A DNA stretch of 64,000 nt, from contig CM061919.1 in the NCBI GenBank assembly GCA_031002005.1, positions 174,947,121 to 175,011,120 on the forward strand. Direction: 5' to 3'. Below, in pieces: positions 11,593 through 23,254 of this stretch. A model generated the notes under the pieces. It saw only the letters and a list, made by a program, of their open reading frames with translations, was not told the DNA's origin and did no database searches. The position numbers and the translations under genes were made by a program. The number at the start of each line of letters is the position of its first letter. Positions within the stretch are counted from its first letter, which is position 1. This DNA comes from Vandiemenella viatica (lineage: Eukaryota > Arthropoda > Insecta > Orthoptera > Morabidae).

Positions 11593-11907
11593 CTACGGTC
11601 CGTAACTGAAGTAACAATTGGGAATTTTATTTCTTACTGCATGTAAGACCTCCTTAGCTATTGCCTTCAGTTCTACATTTAGCTTTTCATAGCTGTCTTG
11701 CCGTTCGTATGTTCTTCTACTACGTTGTAGACTTCTGTTGAATGTTGTACGGTGGTCACTAGGGAGGTTGGCAGCTTGAATTGTGGCAAGATTTGCCATA
11801 ACATTTAAAAAGATTCTGCAATACTTGCAGTGTGACGTTGTAGCCTTCAGGGGCGTGCGCTGTCTCTGAAAATCTTCTGAAAGTGCGTTCAGAAGTGTTG
11901 TCCACAA
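11593..11907 (-). other. Unidentified 104-codon open frame
   Basis: The frame opens without an ATG (TTG at its first codon) and ends in TAG. It is rich in Arg, Leu and Thr, with no motif I recognise. Composition is more protein-like than neighbouring chance frames, so it may be a fragment of an element or an exon. No function is assigned. Confidence 0.2.
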
Positions 11908-11932
11908 CTCAGGTATATTGGCAGGAGAACAG

Positions 11933-12004
11933 AGTCAATTTTGATGCACAGTTTTGTTTTACCAATAGTGAAAGTGAAAACAAAACTGTGCATAAAAATT
12001 GACT
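11933..12004. repeat. Near-perfect 28-bp stem hairpin
   Basis: The left arm 11933-11960 (agtcaattttgatgcacag then ttttgtttt) is the reverse complement of 11977-12004 with one mismatch, around a 16-base loop. The size is close to a pre-miRNA but the pairing is nearly perfect. A tiny foldback element is the simplest explanation. Confidence 0.8.
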
Positions 12005-12224
12005 TTATCAGAGAAGTCATAAGGTCTCAACTACATTATTAGTTATATATAATTTTGAACCAACAATGCTGAGTGAAAACACAGGTGACCGACAACCAAA
12101 CCTCAAAACAGAAATGTAAACAATAATAGTGTACGCTGAAAATACCTTGACAAGAGGCGAAAAGCGTCCGAAAATAAATAAAATATAACAACAGTTGCAT
12201 TGGCGTACTTATTTTGTATACTAG

Positions 12225-13098
12225 CTGATACCCGCGACTTCGTACGCGTGGTTTAAGAATTTCTTTGCCAAAATTGAATATAGAAAGTTGTTGGTAACGA
12301 AGGATTGGTCTCAAACAACACCGAGTCGACATAATATGACATGAAAGCTAACACTATATCATTCTACCGACGAACCTGTCACCATTCGATAAGTTCTCAA
12401 AATTTCGTGACTGCAACTGTTAATTATACCGGAAAAAATGTACTGTACCCTTCCTACAGATTTTCATGTCAAATTCCATCAATATCGATATAGCCATTTA
12501 GTCGTCAAAACGTAACAAAAAGACTTAATTCCGCATTTATAGTATTATTACTGCAGATCACACACACACACACACACATACACTGATTGCAAACAACCCC
12601 TGAGGGATCATTATGACGTAAAAAAGTGTACACCTACATCATTGCAAGACTGCCTACGATTTTCCTCGCATTGAACCCCTAAATTTGTGATATCTACAGT
12701 TTAACATTCAATCCGAATAACCGATGGTCCAGGCGTGACTCTTACGATCAAAAAAAATTTAAAAAATCTTTGCCTGCACGGAGATTTGAACCGGAAACAA
12801 CGATCCAAACAGCAGTAAGCAAACTCTTTAAGCACTAAGCTACCAGACCTCTATATGGAAAGACAGTACAGAGACCTACAAATCCTACGCGTCTGTCTAT
12901 CACCGTTCAGTAATTTTTCGAAATTATAAGACAACATGTATTATTTATACAGATAATTTTTCAACCAAATGTAGACAGTACATTTCTCCTTGTTTCAAAG
13001 GATAAGTGTGCAAACTTTCATCGAAATGGGATGAAAGCTGTGAATTTGTATGAAGAGCAAACAAACATACATACATTCATCTTTATATATATAGATAT
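12225..13098 (+). mobile_element. Dispersed repeat with 'ctagctgatacccgcgacttcgt' type head
   Basis: The head tagctgatacccgcgacttc and the tail acaaacatacatacattc followed by a short AT run are the hallmarks of a dispersed arthropod retroposon. A related copy lies at 23255-23795 and a fragment at 5925. The central part is interrupted by a family-2 SINE (12690-12862) and a short (CA)n run at 12559-12580. No coding capacity. The parent family is not decided from sequence alone. Confidence 0.55.
12690..12862 (-). mobile_element. tRNA-derived SINE, family 2 (nested copy)
   Basis: On the minus strand box B ggttcaaatctcc is well kept, preceded by a box A-like tagcttagtgctt. The tail cctacagtttaac-type block matches the copy at 6176-6442. 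It is nested in the 12225-13098 repeat. Confidence 0.65.
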
Positions 13099-13274
13099 TA
13101 TCTCACAAGCAACTGTAGAAGAAATGGCCTACGATAATCACGTATTTTAATTTGTTTTCTAATATTTAGAATTGATAAACAACCGGCAACTCGTCGACTA
13201 TTTAAATATGTTACCGTATCTCTATTTTTTGCATTATTTGTTACATAATGTGTGAGTCGTTTGTGATTAATAAC

Positions 13275-13370
13275 TAAGTTAGTTCACTACCCGAAGGTTA
13301 GTTGGATCTTCCCGAAGGAGCCAAACTAAGCCATTGTGTCAGAGGCAGGATTGCCAGTTTCCTTCCATTC
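13275..13370 (-). mobile_element. SINE family 2, tail only
   Basis: The block tacccgaaggttagttggat and the following gccaaactaagccattgtgt match the tail of the 6176 copy. It stops where a family-1 SINE begins. Confidence 0.65.
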
Positions 13371-13610
13371 TTTTTTTACTTATGGCTTTAGGTCTTGTAG
13401 ACACTGGGGTCATTAGAGGCGAATTGGGACTGGGAACAAGAATGGGAAGGAATTCGGCCATGGCCTTTTTGAAGGAGTAATTCCAGCATTCGACTGGAGT
13501 GATTTGGGAAAACCATGGAAAATCCAAATCTGGATGCCCGGACGGGGATTCGAACCGACGTCTTCCCGAATGCGAGGACAGAGCGTTAACCGCTCACCAA
13601 CCATATTAAT
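13366..13610 (-). mobile_element. tRNA-derived SINE, family 1
   Basis: Nearly full length. On the minus strand: tRNA-like head with ggttcgaatccccgt, middle with ggttttcccaaatcactcc, and tail with attcgcctctaatgacc. The T-run at its plus-strand left end is the poly(A) tail on the sense strand. It lies directly against a family-2 tail. Confidence 0.8.
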
Positions 13611-14329
13611 AAACAAGTCGGCTGAGAGGTTTTTCGAATAATGATGCGGATTTTCTTTTGCAGAAATTTTATGGAAGCTGGGAAATAGGTTTGAGATTCG
13701 AGTAGATTAGTTTCCAAATTGCAAATGAGAACACTTCGTACACACGTCATGACCACCGGTCTGAATTTCTAACTGAGATTTTTTATTTTCTACCCTCTGT
13801 TAATTCCTTCTCCTCATAAAATATGATGTCACTCGGTTTTCAATTAACTGTTGCTTTTCGTATCAGTCTGTATTGCTATTAGCTCTGTAGTTATTTCGTA
13901 TAGCAAATAAATCCACTATAATTAGTTCAACGGGTTCGCGATACCAAAGCGATTCTCTTCTTTATTTTTGCTACTTGCTGACGGTGGGATTATTGGAACT
14001 GATGTAGGCATAATGACAAGAAAATGGAAAGAAGTCGACGATGGCCTATATAAGGGAAACATCTCCCATTCGCTCTTTAATGGAGATGGTAAATTGGTAT
14101 CTGGATCGGAAAACCGCGAACGGGACCCTGATAGTGTAGAAAGTCAAGCCAAAACGCTGCCACTCATCCAATATATTCTGAGTTAGGAAGATTAAATTTA
14201 GCTGTTTGTTGTGAATGAGCAGATTTCGTACCGACAAGAAAAATAATGCATTTGATTACAATGAAATATTGCTCATGGATTAGGAACCCGACTGAACGCA
14301 AATTGGAATTGCGGAACTGTAGATCATTT

Positions 14330-14916
14330 TACCGTGATAATTCAGTACGGCGTAATGCCACCACGTGCTGATATTAGCGCCAATATACGTCGTGGCACGG
14401 AAAGGCGTGAATATACTGAAGGGGAACACATTGTCAGGCGATTTGTAGACGGATCAACAAAACATCGAAAGTGCTTGCAAGAGGACCATGACGAACAAGT
14501 TTCCAATCGACGATATCGCAGACTTGTTCTATAGGTGGATGAGCACGCCAGGGAAGCAGTACTACCCGTCGTTCTTCAGGAGGGGCAGTGCCTCGTGCTC
14601 CTAGATCCTCCCTCCAGTAGAGGTTGCTGTTCATATTGCACTTATTACGTAGGAGGCGAGGTAGAATATTATGGCCAATATTATCCCAAACCATCACTCC
14701 TGGAGTTTGTGAGGTATGCCGCTCAACAATGCAGTCTGCCTGATTGCGTTTCCACGGTAGCTTCTAACACGTACGCGGTCATCACTGTAGTACAAACTGA
14801 AGCAGGGGTCGTCCTAAATATGACATTTTGCCAATCAGCATACCAGTGACGATGTTCACGTTCCCATTGCCGTCTTAGGCGTTCGTGGGTTCCTGTTCAA
14901 TGCAAGCCGACGCAAT
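14330..14916 (-). pseudogene. Tc1-like transposase, C-terminal half
   Basis: Minus-strand frames give successive Tc1-type blocks: WYADWQNVIF (normally followed by SDES of the DDE domain), a MVWDNIGH block (normally MVWGGI), LLPWRAHPPIEQVCD (normally LPWPAxSPDLxPIExVWD) and a terminal ISARGGITPY. Frames shift several times, and the first catalytic aspartate region is degraded. Tc1 transposases cut and rejoin TA target sites. The gene is interrupted at 14917 by a LINE and resumes at 17733, so the two halves belong to one ancestral gene of about 330-350 codons. Confidence 0.75.
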
Positions 14917-14921
14917 GGCAT

Positions 14922-17727
14922 TATTATTATTATTAATGTAATTACGATGTAGCTAACGCTCCAGTGGTAATTCCACTAATCATCTAATTTCCCCCTTTTT
15001 AACATATCTTTTATAAATGAAGTGCTTAATTCCTCTCCATATTTACTTTTCCGATTTAGAAATTTAAATTCCTTAAGCGATTTTGGTAAATTATTCATCA
15101 CTTCTCTTGGTAATTTGTTTCAATCCCTGAAACACCCTTACCAACAAAAGAAATTATTCCTACTCCCTGATGCATGAAATTGAGAGCCAGGTTTTGATGA
15201 TGATCGTCTTTCCCCTTCCACACACTATTCCTAATTCTTTCACAAATATGCCTCCAAACCCCATCGCCAACATGTGCCCTGTACATTCCCAGCACTCTCT
15301 TCACCCTCCTCCTTTCCTCCAGTGACTCCCAATCCAGCTCCTTTATCATATCAGTTACTGACTGGGTCTTACGATAATTTCCACAAACAAATCCAGCTGC
15401 TCTTCTTTACACGCCCTCCAATTCCTGTATATGGTAACTAAAATGTGGGCTCCAAGCTACAATACCATATTGAACCAATGGTATGACCAAAGTCTTGTAA
15501 CCCAATTCCCTAACTTCTCTGGTATTTCCTCTCATTACCCTCTCCAGTAAATACATGATTTTGTAACCTTTTCCTACCACCTGCCAAATGTGCTCTGCCC
15601 AGTTGATTTTGTTATCAAACGTTATGCCAAGATATTTACACTTCAAGCCTTCAACAAACAATTCTGAACCTACCCTATAATCATAATTAACCTTTAGTTT
15701 TTTTATCTGTGTATCTAATAAGCTGTACTATTCTTGGCATTTATCCTCATTCCATGCTGACCTACCCATTTAGATATTCTATCCAGGTCACCCTGCAGCT
15801 GTTTACAGTCTTTACCTATTTTGATGCTATTGTATACCATTATATCATCTGCAAAAAATCTAACTTCTGATCGCAACCCATCAACGCAATCATTCATTAA
15901 AAAATGAACAGCAACGGTTCTAATACACTATCCTGTGCCACTCCCATATTTCCTTCCACCTCTTTGATATTGTATTTCCTACTCTAACACTTTGCTTCCT
16001 GGCTTTTAAGAATTCCGCCACCCAGCAAGTAACTTTTTCATCAAATCCAATAGATTTCAGTTTGTTTAAAACCATTTTATGGCTCACTCTCTCAAATGCC
16101 TTAGAAAGATCTGGTACCACACTATCAACATGATCTCCCTTGTCTAATTCATCTGAAATATCTTACATATAGTCCACCATCTGAGATTCACATGAACATC
16201 CTTGCCGAAAGCCATGTTGTCGATCTGCAAAACTAGTTTCTTTCATCACAGGCATTTCTGATACAGTTGCATATCAATCTCTCCATCATTTTTCCTATCA
16301 CTGATGTCAATCTTATTAGCCTATAATTTTCAATCCTATTTGTGGCCCCTCCTTTATGATCCGGTACTACTTTCGCTCTTTTTTAATCATCTGGACTCAT
16401 CAGACTCCACAATCATTTTAAATATAATTTCAAGATAAGGTATAAAATCATATTCCAAAATTTGTAAAACATCAGTAGTAACATTATCCAAACCAGCGCC
16501 TTTACGTGTTCCTTCATAATTACCTAAGATCCGTTTCAAATTTTGTAGTTTCCTCATTTACACTTTTAGGGAAACTCTCCTCTGATTTATTCCATCCCAT
16601 CACAGGATGATTGTCCCTAGTGGTGTCATTAAACCAGTCACTCAATATATCTGCGATTTTAAAATCCTCAGTGACTAGAAATTTCTAGACGCATCTTTCA
16701 CATGTCCTCGTCATAAGCCCATCCCATTTGCTTCTCTCCTTGCTCTTATTCACTACTTGTTTAGTTGTTTAAGAATTCCCTAATGCCTTCCCCGTCTCTT
16801 AACTCTGTTGTGTTCCCGTCTCACTAGCCTCTTTAACCTTCTCAACCTTCTCACCTCACTATTGTAGTATTTAGTATGTAGGTTCTGTATGTAGGTTATT
16901 TTCTGCTTTGGAATAAACATTTCCTCGCCCTTTTTTGTAATCTCCTTTAACTTTTCCCACTTCGCATACACTGTTCTTGTGCGATCCTTCCATTTTATGA
17001 TCTTTTCCTGAAATATCTCTTTAATTCTAAAGTGTGCCTTTTTATAATTATACCTATTTTCCGCTTCTATTTTGGCCAATGGTTTACTGAATCCCCTAAT
17101 TACCATCAGTACCGCACAATGACCACTTATTCCGTCAATTACCTGACACTCTATTAAATTTCCATCAGGCTTTATTAGAAAGATATCCAACACGTTTTGT
17201 CCCCTCGTATTTTTTTCTACCACTTGTGTAAAACCTCCTTCTCTCACTAAGGTATATGAAAATCTCTGTGCCCTTATGTTATTAATCTTATTTCCTACCA
17301 ATTAACCCCTTGTAAATTTAAATACCCTCTTATAGTGACCATTCTACGCTCGCCTCTGAACTGTGAATGTGGATTTAGTTTCCCTCCAAGAATCTCATCT
17401 CCATCATTCATTGTTCCATTGCGGTAAGCAGCCAATACCCTGATTTCTTTTTTCACCCCAAAAATCAGCGCCTAGTAACTTACGGTCATGATCTATGAAC
17501 ACCAGAGAACTGTAGTAATTTTTGCTAACCGGTAACAATACATCTCGACCAATTCATCCTCTGTCTCTGGGGTACTCTCTGTAACCTTCAAGAAAACCTC
17601 ATTGTCTAGTACTCTTTCTTTTAACCAAGTCTCTGCCCCTATGGTCATTTGTGGTTCAGGTTAACTCTATTAAGTTTGCAAATTCTATTACTTTGTTCAT
17701 TATACTTCTACAGTTCACCAATAAGAC
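14922..17727 (-). mobile_element. LINE (family J2), inserted into the Tc1-like transposase
   Basis: A 2.8-kb non-LTR element on the minus strand, bounded by ggcat at 14917-14921 and 17728-17732, a plausible 5-bp duplication. The 3' end carries an (AAT)n tail. Translation gives part of an endonuclease (17301-16780, including ISGHCAVLMV, the place of the SDH motif), then reverse-transcriptase blocks DLSKAFERVSHK (16120-15920), FFADDIMVYN (15897-15715) and KYLGITFDNKINW (15661-15407), and a C-terminal tail ending near 15100. Frames are broken throughout, so it is inactive. Remnants of the same family are at 48320-48850 and 61395-61960. Confidence 0.8.
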
Positions 17728-17732
17728 GGCAT

Positions 17733-18060
17733 GTATACTATAACTCCAGCTCGTAGCAGTCGGTATCGAACCGTTGACGCAGAACTGATCCAGTGTTACA
17801 ACGTCCAGCCAACAATGTGGACGAAGTTGTTCTGTCGGTTACGGCCATGCGGACAATATGGCGTCTACCCCACACTGTGATCACATTGAGTGGTCCAGTA
17901 CACGATCGTCGGTGTGTGCGACTCTCTTCTATTCACTTGTTCCACACACGCATCTATGTCGTAGCAGCGTGCCCTGTATGATTTGATATGTCACGGAACG
18001 TCAGACCCGATTTCCGAATACAATTTCCGAACCCACAAGCTGGTCTGGCGCCCTTCGATA
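17733..18060 (-). pseudogene. Tc1-like transposase, N-terminal half
   Basis: The minus-strand frame reads GLTFRDISNHTGH, which is the first helix-turn-helix of Tc1-type transposases (normally GLSxREIAxxxG), then NVITVWGRRHIVRMAVTDR and TDCYELE, corresponding to the second helix-turn-helix and linker. It is separated from the C-terminal half by the LINE at 14922-17727. One early stop is present. With the LINE removed, the codons around ATGCC join the two halves sensibly. Confidence 0.7.
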
Positions 18061-18939
18061 CGAACGAACATTCTTGTATGTTTCCACTTTGCTTTACGGC
18101 TCTGCATTCACTAAATGCAGCATAAAACTGATCTGTCCTCTCACATAAAAGATGGTGCTGCTGGGACTACGTGCACGCCATCTCTTTGCAATCTTAATCA
18201 CTTATTATGGTTCACCTGCTCTACAGTTCCTCTGATTTTGTAGTGCTTCATATAATTTTTTCTAGTTGTTGCAATTTTCACAGACAGCAGTGTACAAAAG
18301 AAGGAAAAAACTCAACTTTTATCACGACAATGCACACGCTCACAAATGTGTTATGGCAAAATTGGAAAACTAAGGAATTTTAAAATCGAATTGCTGGAAC
18401 ATGCATACTGTTGCCAGATTTTGGCTCCCCCGTTTTTCCATCGATTTAAAATCTAAAGAAAATTTTAACTAAAATGAAGACGTGATAGATAACTGTAGTC
18501 CATAGGTGTTTTTCGACCTTTCAGAATGGTCCTGCAGCGATGGAATCCATTGAACAAAGTGCCTTGAGCTAAAGGTGGACTATATAGCGAAATAAATATA
18601 TTTTTAACTAAGTTGTAGTCCCGCTCTTAGAGATTGCGGTTCGAAATCCGAAATGACGAATTTAGAGCCATCTTTTGGAATCTCTGCTATAAGAGTTCGC
18701 CTTACTCAAATGGGTAACGTGTGATGGAACAAGAAATAATACGTCAGTTAGCAAGATCATACGAGGCAACACAGAGCAGAAAAGTGTACCAAGTTCAAAA
18801 CATGTTTTAAAAATGCAACAGGGTTAATTAAGAGAGTTGAAGATATTTTTAGGAAAAGAAAATTATGTCATTTGCCCCGTTCTGTATCATGCATACGGCA
18901 GAATGGGGTGGTAAGAACAAGTAATTCTAAAAACATATA
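18061..18939. other. Unassigned DNA
   Basis: No gene seen. A weak tRNA-box-B-like string (gcggttcgaaatccg, about 18646-18660) may mark an old SINE head, too decayed to call. Confidence 0.4.
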
Positions 18940-19311
18940 AAACTACTGTAAATTCAGAAAAATACTATAAAGATTTTACTACATTGATTGGTCCTTTTCT
19001 TAAGCCAATTCACAAAGACACGCACTAGGATACAGTTATCATCTTTGCTATCTGTTGCCACACAGGAATTGTATGTCCACTTTTTGCACGTGGAACATGG
19101 AACCTTCAACTGAGTTTGAGTGAAATTTGCCTCAATACAAATATTCACAGTCAGAACAATCTCCAGATTCACTCTCATTGGTTTTTGGTTCTCTCTGCAG
19201 TTCTTCTTTTTACATTTATCTTAAGACACTTTGTTTCTTATTATTAATTTCATTACCTTTCTTAAATAGTTTTATCGTTGTTTTTCGTTCCTTGGCAAAT
19301 TCCTTTTACTA

Positions 19312-19343
<32 letters not shown>

Positions 19344-19603
19344 AGGATCTTTTCACTCTTTTTGTATGGAGAATCTGTTGAGACAGCGGTGTTCCCCATC
19401 TTCCAATTCGTCCTTTTCATGCTTTCTTTATCTTTTGGAATAGGCATTAGAGTATCAAATGAAACATAAAATGAAGAAGCCCTATTATCAGTTGTCATCC
19501 AAGAGTATACCAAGAGCGGGACAGAATGAAATACTTCCCTATTCTGCCTCATCCGTTCCGCCGCAGGGACACGATTTAGCTTAGGGAGGTAAGAACTCTC
19601 CAA
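18940..19603 (-). pseudogene. Possible pogo/Tigger-type transposase C-terminus
   Basis: Two minus-strand frames in series: 19603-19350 contains KMGNTAVSTDSPYKK, like the Lys-rich 'KxxxAxxLTxxPxK' linker after the DDE domain of insect pogo-type transposases, and 19178-18954 contains CSTCKKWTYNSC, like the PHD-style finger (CxxCxxWxHxxC) that ends many of them. A 28-T run (19312-19339) and stops separate the two. No catalytic residue is visible. The assignment rests on two short similarities recalled from the family. Confidence 0.4.
19312..19339. repeat. Poly(T) tract, 28 T
   Basis: Uninterrupted T run inside the degraded transposase-like region; probably expanded from a Lys-codon run on the minus strand or left by a retroposon. 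Confidence 0.85.
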
Positions 19604-19924
19604 GATACAAAAACAAATATTTAACTACACGAAATTAAATACACTTAAACGTAGTTAAATCATGTACTAACTATATTTAAAATTTAAATAAGTATGAATA
19701 CTTCAACTTGGTAAAAAAAATTCGGAAGTTACAATGCAGGAGAAGAAAAACACAAAGTGAAAACTTCACAATAGACCTACATGGCTGCCGTAATGAGCAG
19801 CAATAGGTTGGTCTATTTCCGCTCCGTGGCATTATCTCTTTGACACTGAAAAACGTGGAACTTCATTCCGCCCCGGTAGCCCATCGCGCCCCGGATTCCC
19901 CTACGCAATATCACGAGCATACAC

Positions 19925-20145
19925 CGTGTACGGTGGATGAGCAGTAACGTTCCGGCCTGGAATTAAAATACCCGTCCAGCCATCCAAATTTCTGTTTTCC
20001 ATGCTTTTCCGAAACGGTTCCAGGTGAATGCCGGGATGGTTTCTTCAAAAAGTTATTATCGAATTCCTTCACGATCCTTACCCCTAGTCTTTACCCACCC
20101 CTATCGACATCGTCGTCAACAGACGTAAAGCTAAAAAAAATTCTC
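19925..20145 (+). mobile_element. tRNA-derived SINE, family 1 (old copy)
   Basis: The middle (catgcttttccgaaacggttcc, gtgaatgccgggatgg) and the tail (catcgtcgtcaacagacgta, then aaagc and an A-run) match the family. Box B is destroyed by mutation, so this is an old copy. Confidence 0.6.
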
Positions 20146-20924
20146 TACAATACTTGTGTTTTGAATTCCTGGTTTTGGAATCCGCTATTAAATTTTCAGA
20201 AACCGAATACCATGACAGCCACTGAGAACCTCTAACAGGTAGGGACATTAACTCAAGTAAAACAACAAACCGAGATATCAGTGGATTTGAGCCACACGCA
20301 ATATGTTTAAATTCTTGATTTGTTCTTGTCCCCGAAAATTACTGCAACAGAGCTGAGTTGATTAATTACACGAACGTATTTATTTTGGCTTTAACTAATT
20401 CAGCTACTAACAACAGGCTACAATTAAAATTAGATATTTAAAAATTCTTACATCTCTCTTAATAATTCGTAACTATTAGGCCTACTGGTCTTCTATAGCC
20501 TTTCGATAGAAGGAATAGATGAAGCAGACTATTTTGTAGCTGTTTTTTGCTAGAAGAGCTGCCAAACTTTTTGGTAATGGTTGACTCAGCGAAACTAGCC
20601 TCATGATGAGAATGTACCTCTGAAACCTTCTTCCAGTCGACATATCTGAAGAAAAGTAAAGTAAAATACTTTCTTTAAAAAAGCGACAGTTATATTCTAG
20701 GCCGTATAGCGAGATACGTTGTTGTTATTATATTAACGTATGTATCGCTGAATTTTGCTTCAACTAAGTACATATAACACAGGACGGGCAGAGCATTAAA
20801 TTGAAACCAATGATTCCCACTGCCGGGGAGGCCACGGTTCTAGCACATATCCTGCCAAAGTTGTTTCGATCATTCTGTAAGAAATGTCAATGATTCTAAC
20901 GGTTCCCTCCCTCAAAAAGTACTT
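20146..20924. other. Unassigned AT-rich DNA
   Basis: Short frames only. No supported feature. Confidence 0.5.
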
Positions 20925-21152
20925 TTTTTTATTGCTTTACACTTTTCTTAGGTCGATTCGTTCTAGGCGAGAGAGAGGATTTAGCAAGGAACGGGAAGGA
21001 ATTCGGCCGACGCCTTTTGAAGGAACTATACAGACATTTGCCTGGAGTGATTTCGGGAAACCATGGAAAACTGAAATCAGGAAGGAATTTTGAACCTACG
21101 ACCACTCGAATGGGATGTCCGAGTGATACCGTTCACCCACCAGGTTCGGTCC
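20925..21152 (-). mobile_element. tRNA-derived SINE, family 1 (diverged)
   Basis: Plus-strand blocks ggaacgggaaggaattcggc, ccttttgaagga and gagtgatttcgggaaaccatgg are the reverse complement of the family body. The tRNA-like head (about 21090-21150) is diverged and box B is weak. Confidence 0.65.
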
Positions 21153-21647
21153 AAGTGTCTTAGCGTCGAATTTTATGTGCAGAAGAATGCCACAAGTTCA
21201 TCGTAAATAAAATGTACTTTCGGTGAAGACGAAAATGTCAGAGAACGAAACTTCGCGTGCGAACTTGCGGTCTACTGCCGGGGCGCTTTGTAACCAGACC
21301 CTGTTTGTAAGTGGTGCAAGATGAATGTCTGAAACCAATAAAAAAATTATTTTGTCCAATAATGATATGATTAAACAAAACAAACTCACACCCTTTCATC
21401 GAACTTTCACAATTTTTGCACTACGTTTTATAAATTGAACACATTTTCAATTCAAATATTAAATAAACAATGAAGATTTTTAAAAAAGTCAGTAAATAAA
21501 ATTAACGTTTCATCCAATAACTGAGGCCATTCAATTCTTGAAGTCTAAAAGGTGTTCTAGTTTTGGACAAGACTTAAGCTTAGGCTAGCTGATTCCTCCT
21601 GTTACGTTCTTAAACTTATATTCAAGAGTATAATATGGCCGCCAGGT

Positions 21648-22035
21648 TCAGAGACCGAAAACTGTCGCTGAGCGAAAAAAAAGACTACAGCGCCTTGTTG
21701 TTTCTTGAAAATGGCCACAACATGTTGCGGTTTATCAGTATCTAACTCTTAGTGTTCACAACGAATCTATAAAGGCTGCATTTAATATATATTAATTTTT
21801 TTACCCGTCGCATTACAAGGCTCTAAAAAAATAAAATTGAGACATCATGGGTGGAGAATGCGACCTGGACCAAACGCGAATTTCGTGCTGTGGCCTTCTT
21901 GAGTTAGCGTTCTAAAGTTCTTACTGTTTTTTGTAAGTGTCATAAAGCGACTAACGTATTGTGGCCTTTTTCAAGAAAGCAGAACGGGTTGTGGAAGTTT
22001 TTTTCATTCAATGAGCGTTTTCGGTCTTTGAGCTT
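21648..22035. repeat. Imperfect inverted repeat, arms about 85 bp
   Basis: The left arm (about 21648-21735: cagagaccgaaaac, then tttcttgaaaatggccacaa) matches the reverse complement of about 21957-22035 (caaagaccgaaaac, then tttcttgaaaaaggccacaa). The spacer of about 220 bases has no coding signal. It may be a non-autonomous DNA transposon or a foldback of a pogo-like end. Confidence 0.5.
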
Positions 22036-22049
22036 AACATCACCACTAG

Positions 22050-22230
22050 AGTCTGTTTTTCTGCTAATGGTAGATTCAGGTGGCTTCCATGATTTTTGAC
22101 ACTTTTTCATTGTTGGCGCTTTAGCTTTCTCATCGTCACACTCGCCTATGACACCTGGCTATAGGATATTGTCATACTTCAACTTCACAATGGTAAGAAT
22201 CTGGTGTTTTATCAGTTGGCTTCATAACAA
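22050..22230 (-). pseudogene. Possible transposase C-terminal fragment
   Basis: The minus-strand frame VKYDNILYPAPGVIGEC then KKCQKSWKPPE resembles the small C-terminal domain (YPGxV...M...WKWP) seen in insect pogo-like and related repeat proteins. Only about 60 codons are readable and no catalytic motif exists. Confidence 0.3.
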
Positions 22231-23254
22231 AAAAAAAAAATTAAAAATAATTGAAAACCTGAGGAGCGAACTCTCCCCGCAAGGTGGAAAAAAGTCATTT
22301 TAACACCCCTTTTTATCTGACATCAGAAAAACATTTAAATTGAAATTATTGAAACAGGATATTTGTAACAATGAGTTATGTGACAAAATAGGGCCAAAAT
22401 TTACTTGTTTACTCCAATAATGAAGTCTCAACGAGTAAGAGTTCAGAGACTAAATATTCCAGAGAAAATGTGCTCCGCAATATTAACACACAGTAACCTA
22501 AATGAAATCTCACATCAGGAACTGACGATTGACGGTGAAAGGTACAATTCTACTCTCTGCTGGGAAACAAGCAGAATTTATTTTCTACCAACAAATTCTT
22601 CTGACGACATCATGAAAGATTTTCACCCTAGGAGGAACAATGTAGCCCCCGCTTACGGAACTGTTCCAGACTGAAAGATTCTTCGGCTACCAAGACTCGA
22701 ATCAGATTATACCGTGTTGTGCGAGAAACACAGTAATGAATTTAAGACTCACTATCACAGCGCGGTACTGCGAACGTGATTCAAAGAAGTTTAGAATCTC
22801 CTCCAGCGCTGAATGGGGTCTCCAGCTGCTGAGTGACCTAAGTTATCACAGTGCACTGAAGTCGTCAGTTGGTAACAGGTGAGACAGAACGGAAGTGTCG
22901 ATTCGTTTCGTCTCGACAAGCTGTGACGACTTCAGTGCAGCCGTTGGCTTCTCCGGGTATCTTTGTGCCAGGCTTTCCCCGAACGCAGTGGACTCGAGAG
23001 TCCATCCGTGACGACAGGCACAAGGGGGCAGAGAAGTGCATGGAGTCGCCCCATTAGACAGCTGTACGAGCGTTCAGTATCGATTCAACTGCGATACGAA
23101 TGAGATTTGAGAAGCCATTTTTCATCAACTAGCAAAACTTATCAGGTATGTTGTCTGAGAATCATTTAATTTTCTCACTATCTCCTAACAGCAAGTTGAT
23201 TACCTCCGTGCACTAACTAACTTCAAGAATAGTCGTCTCTCTCAGGAATATTAT
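22231..23254. other. Unassigned DNA with a GC-richer patch at 22690-23110
   Basis: The patch has a donor-like caggtgag at about 22876 and another cag|gtatgt at about 23145, so a host 5' exon cannot be excluded. No frame of convincing length or family was found. Frame 22405-22674 (89 codons) is not recognised. Confidence 0.25.
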
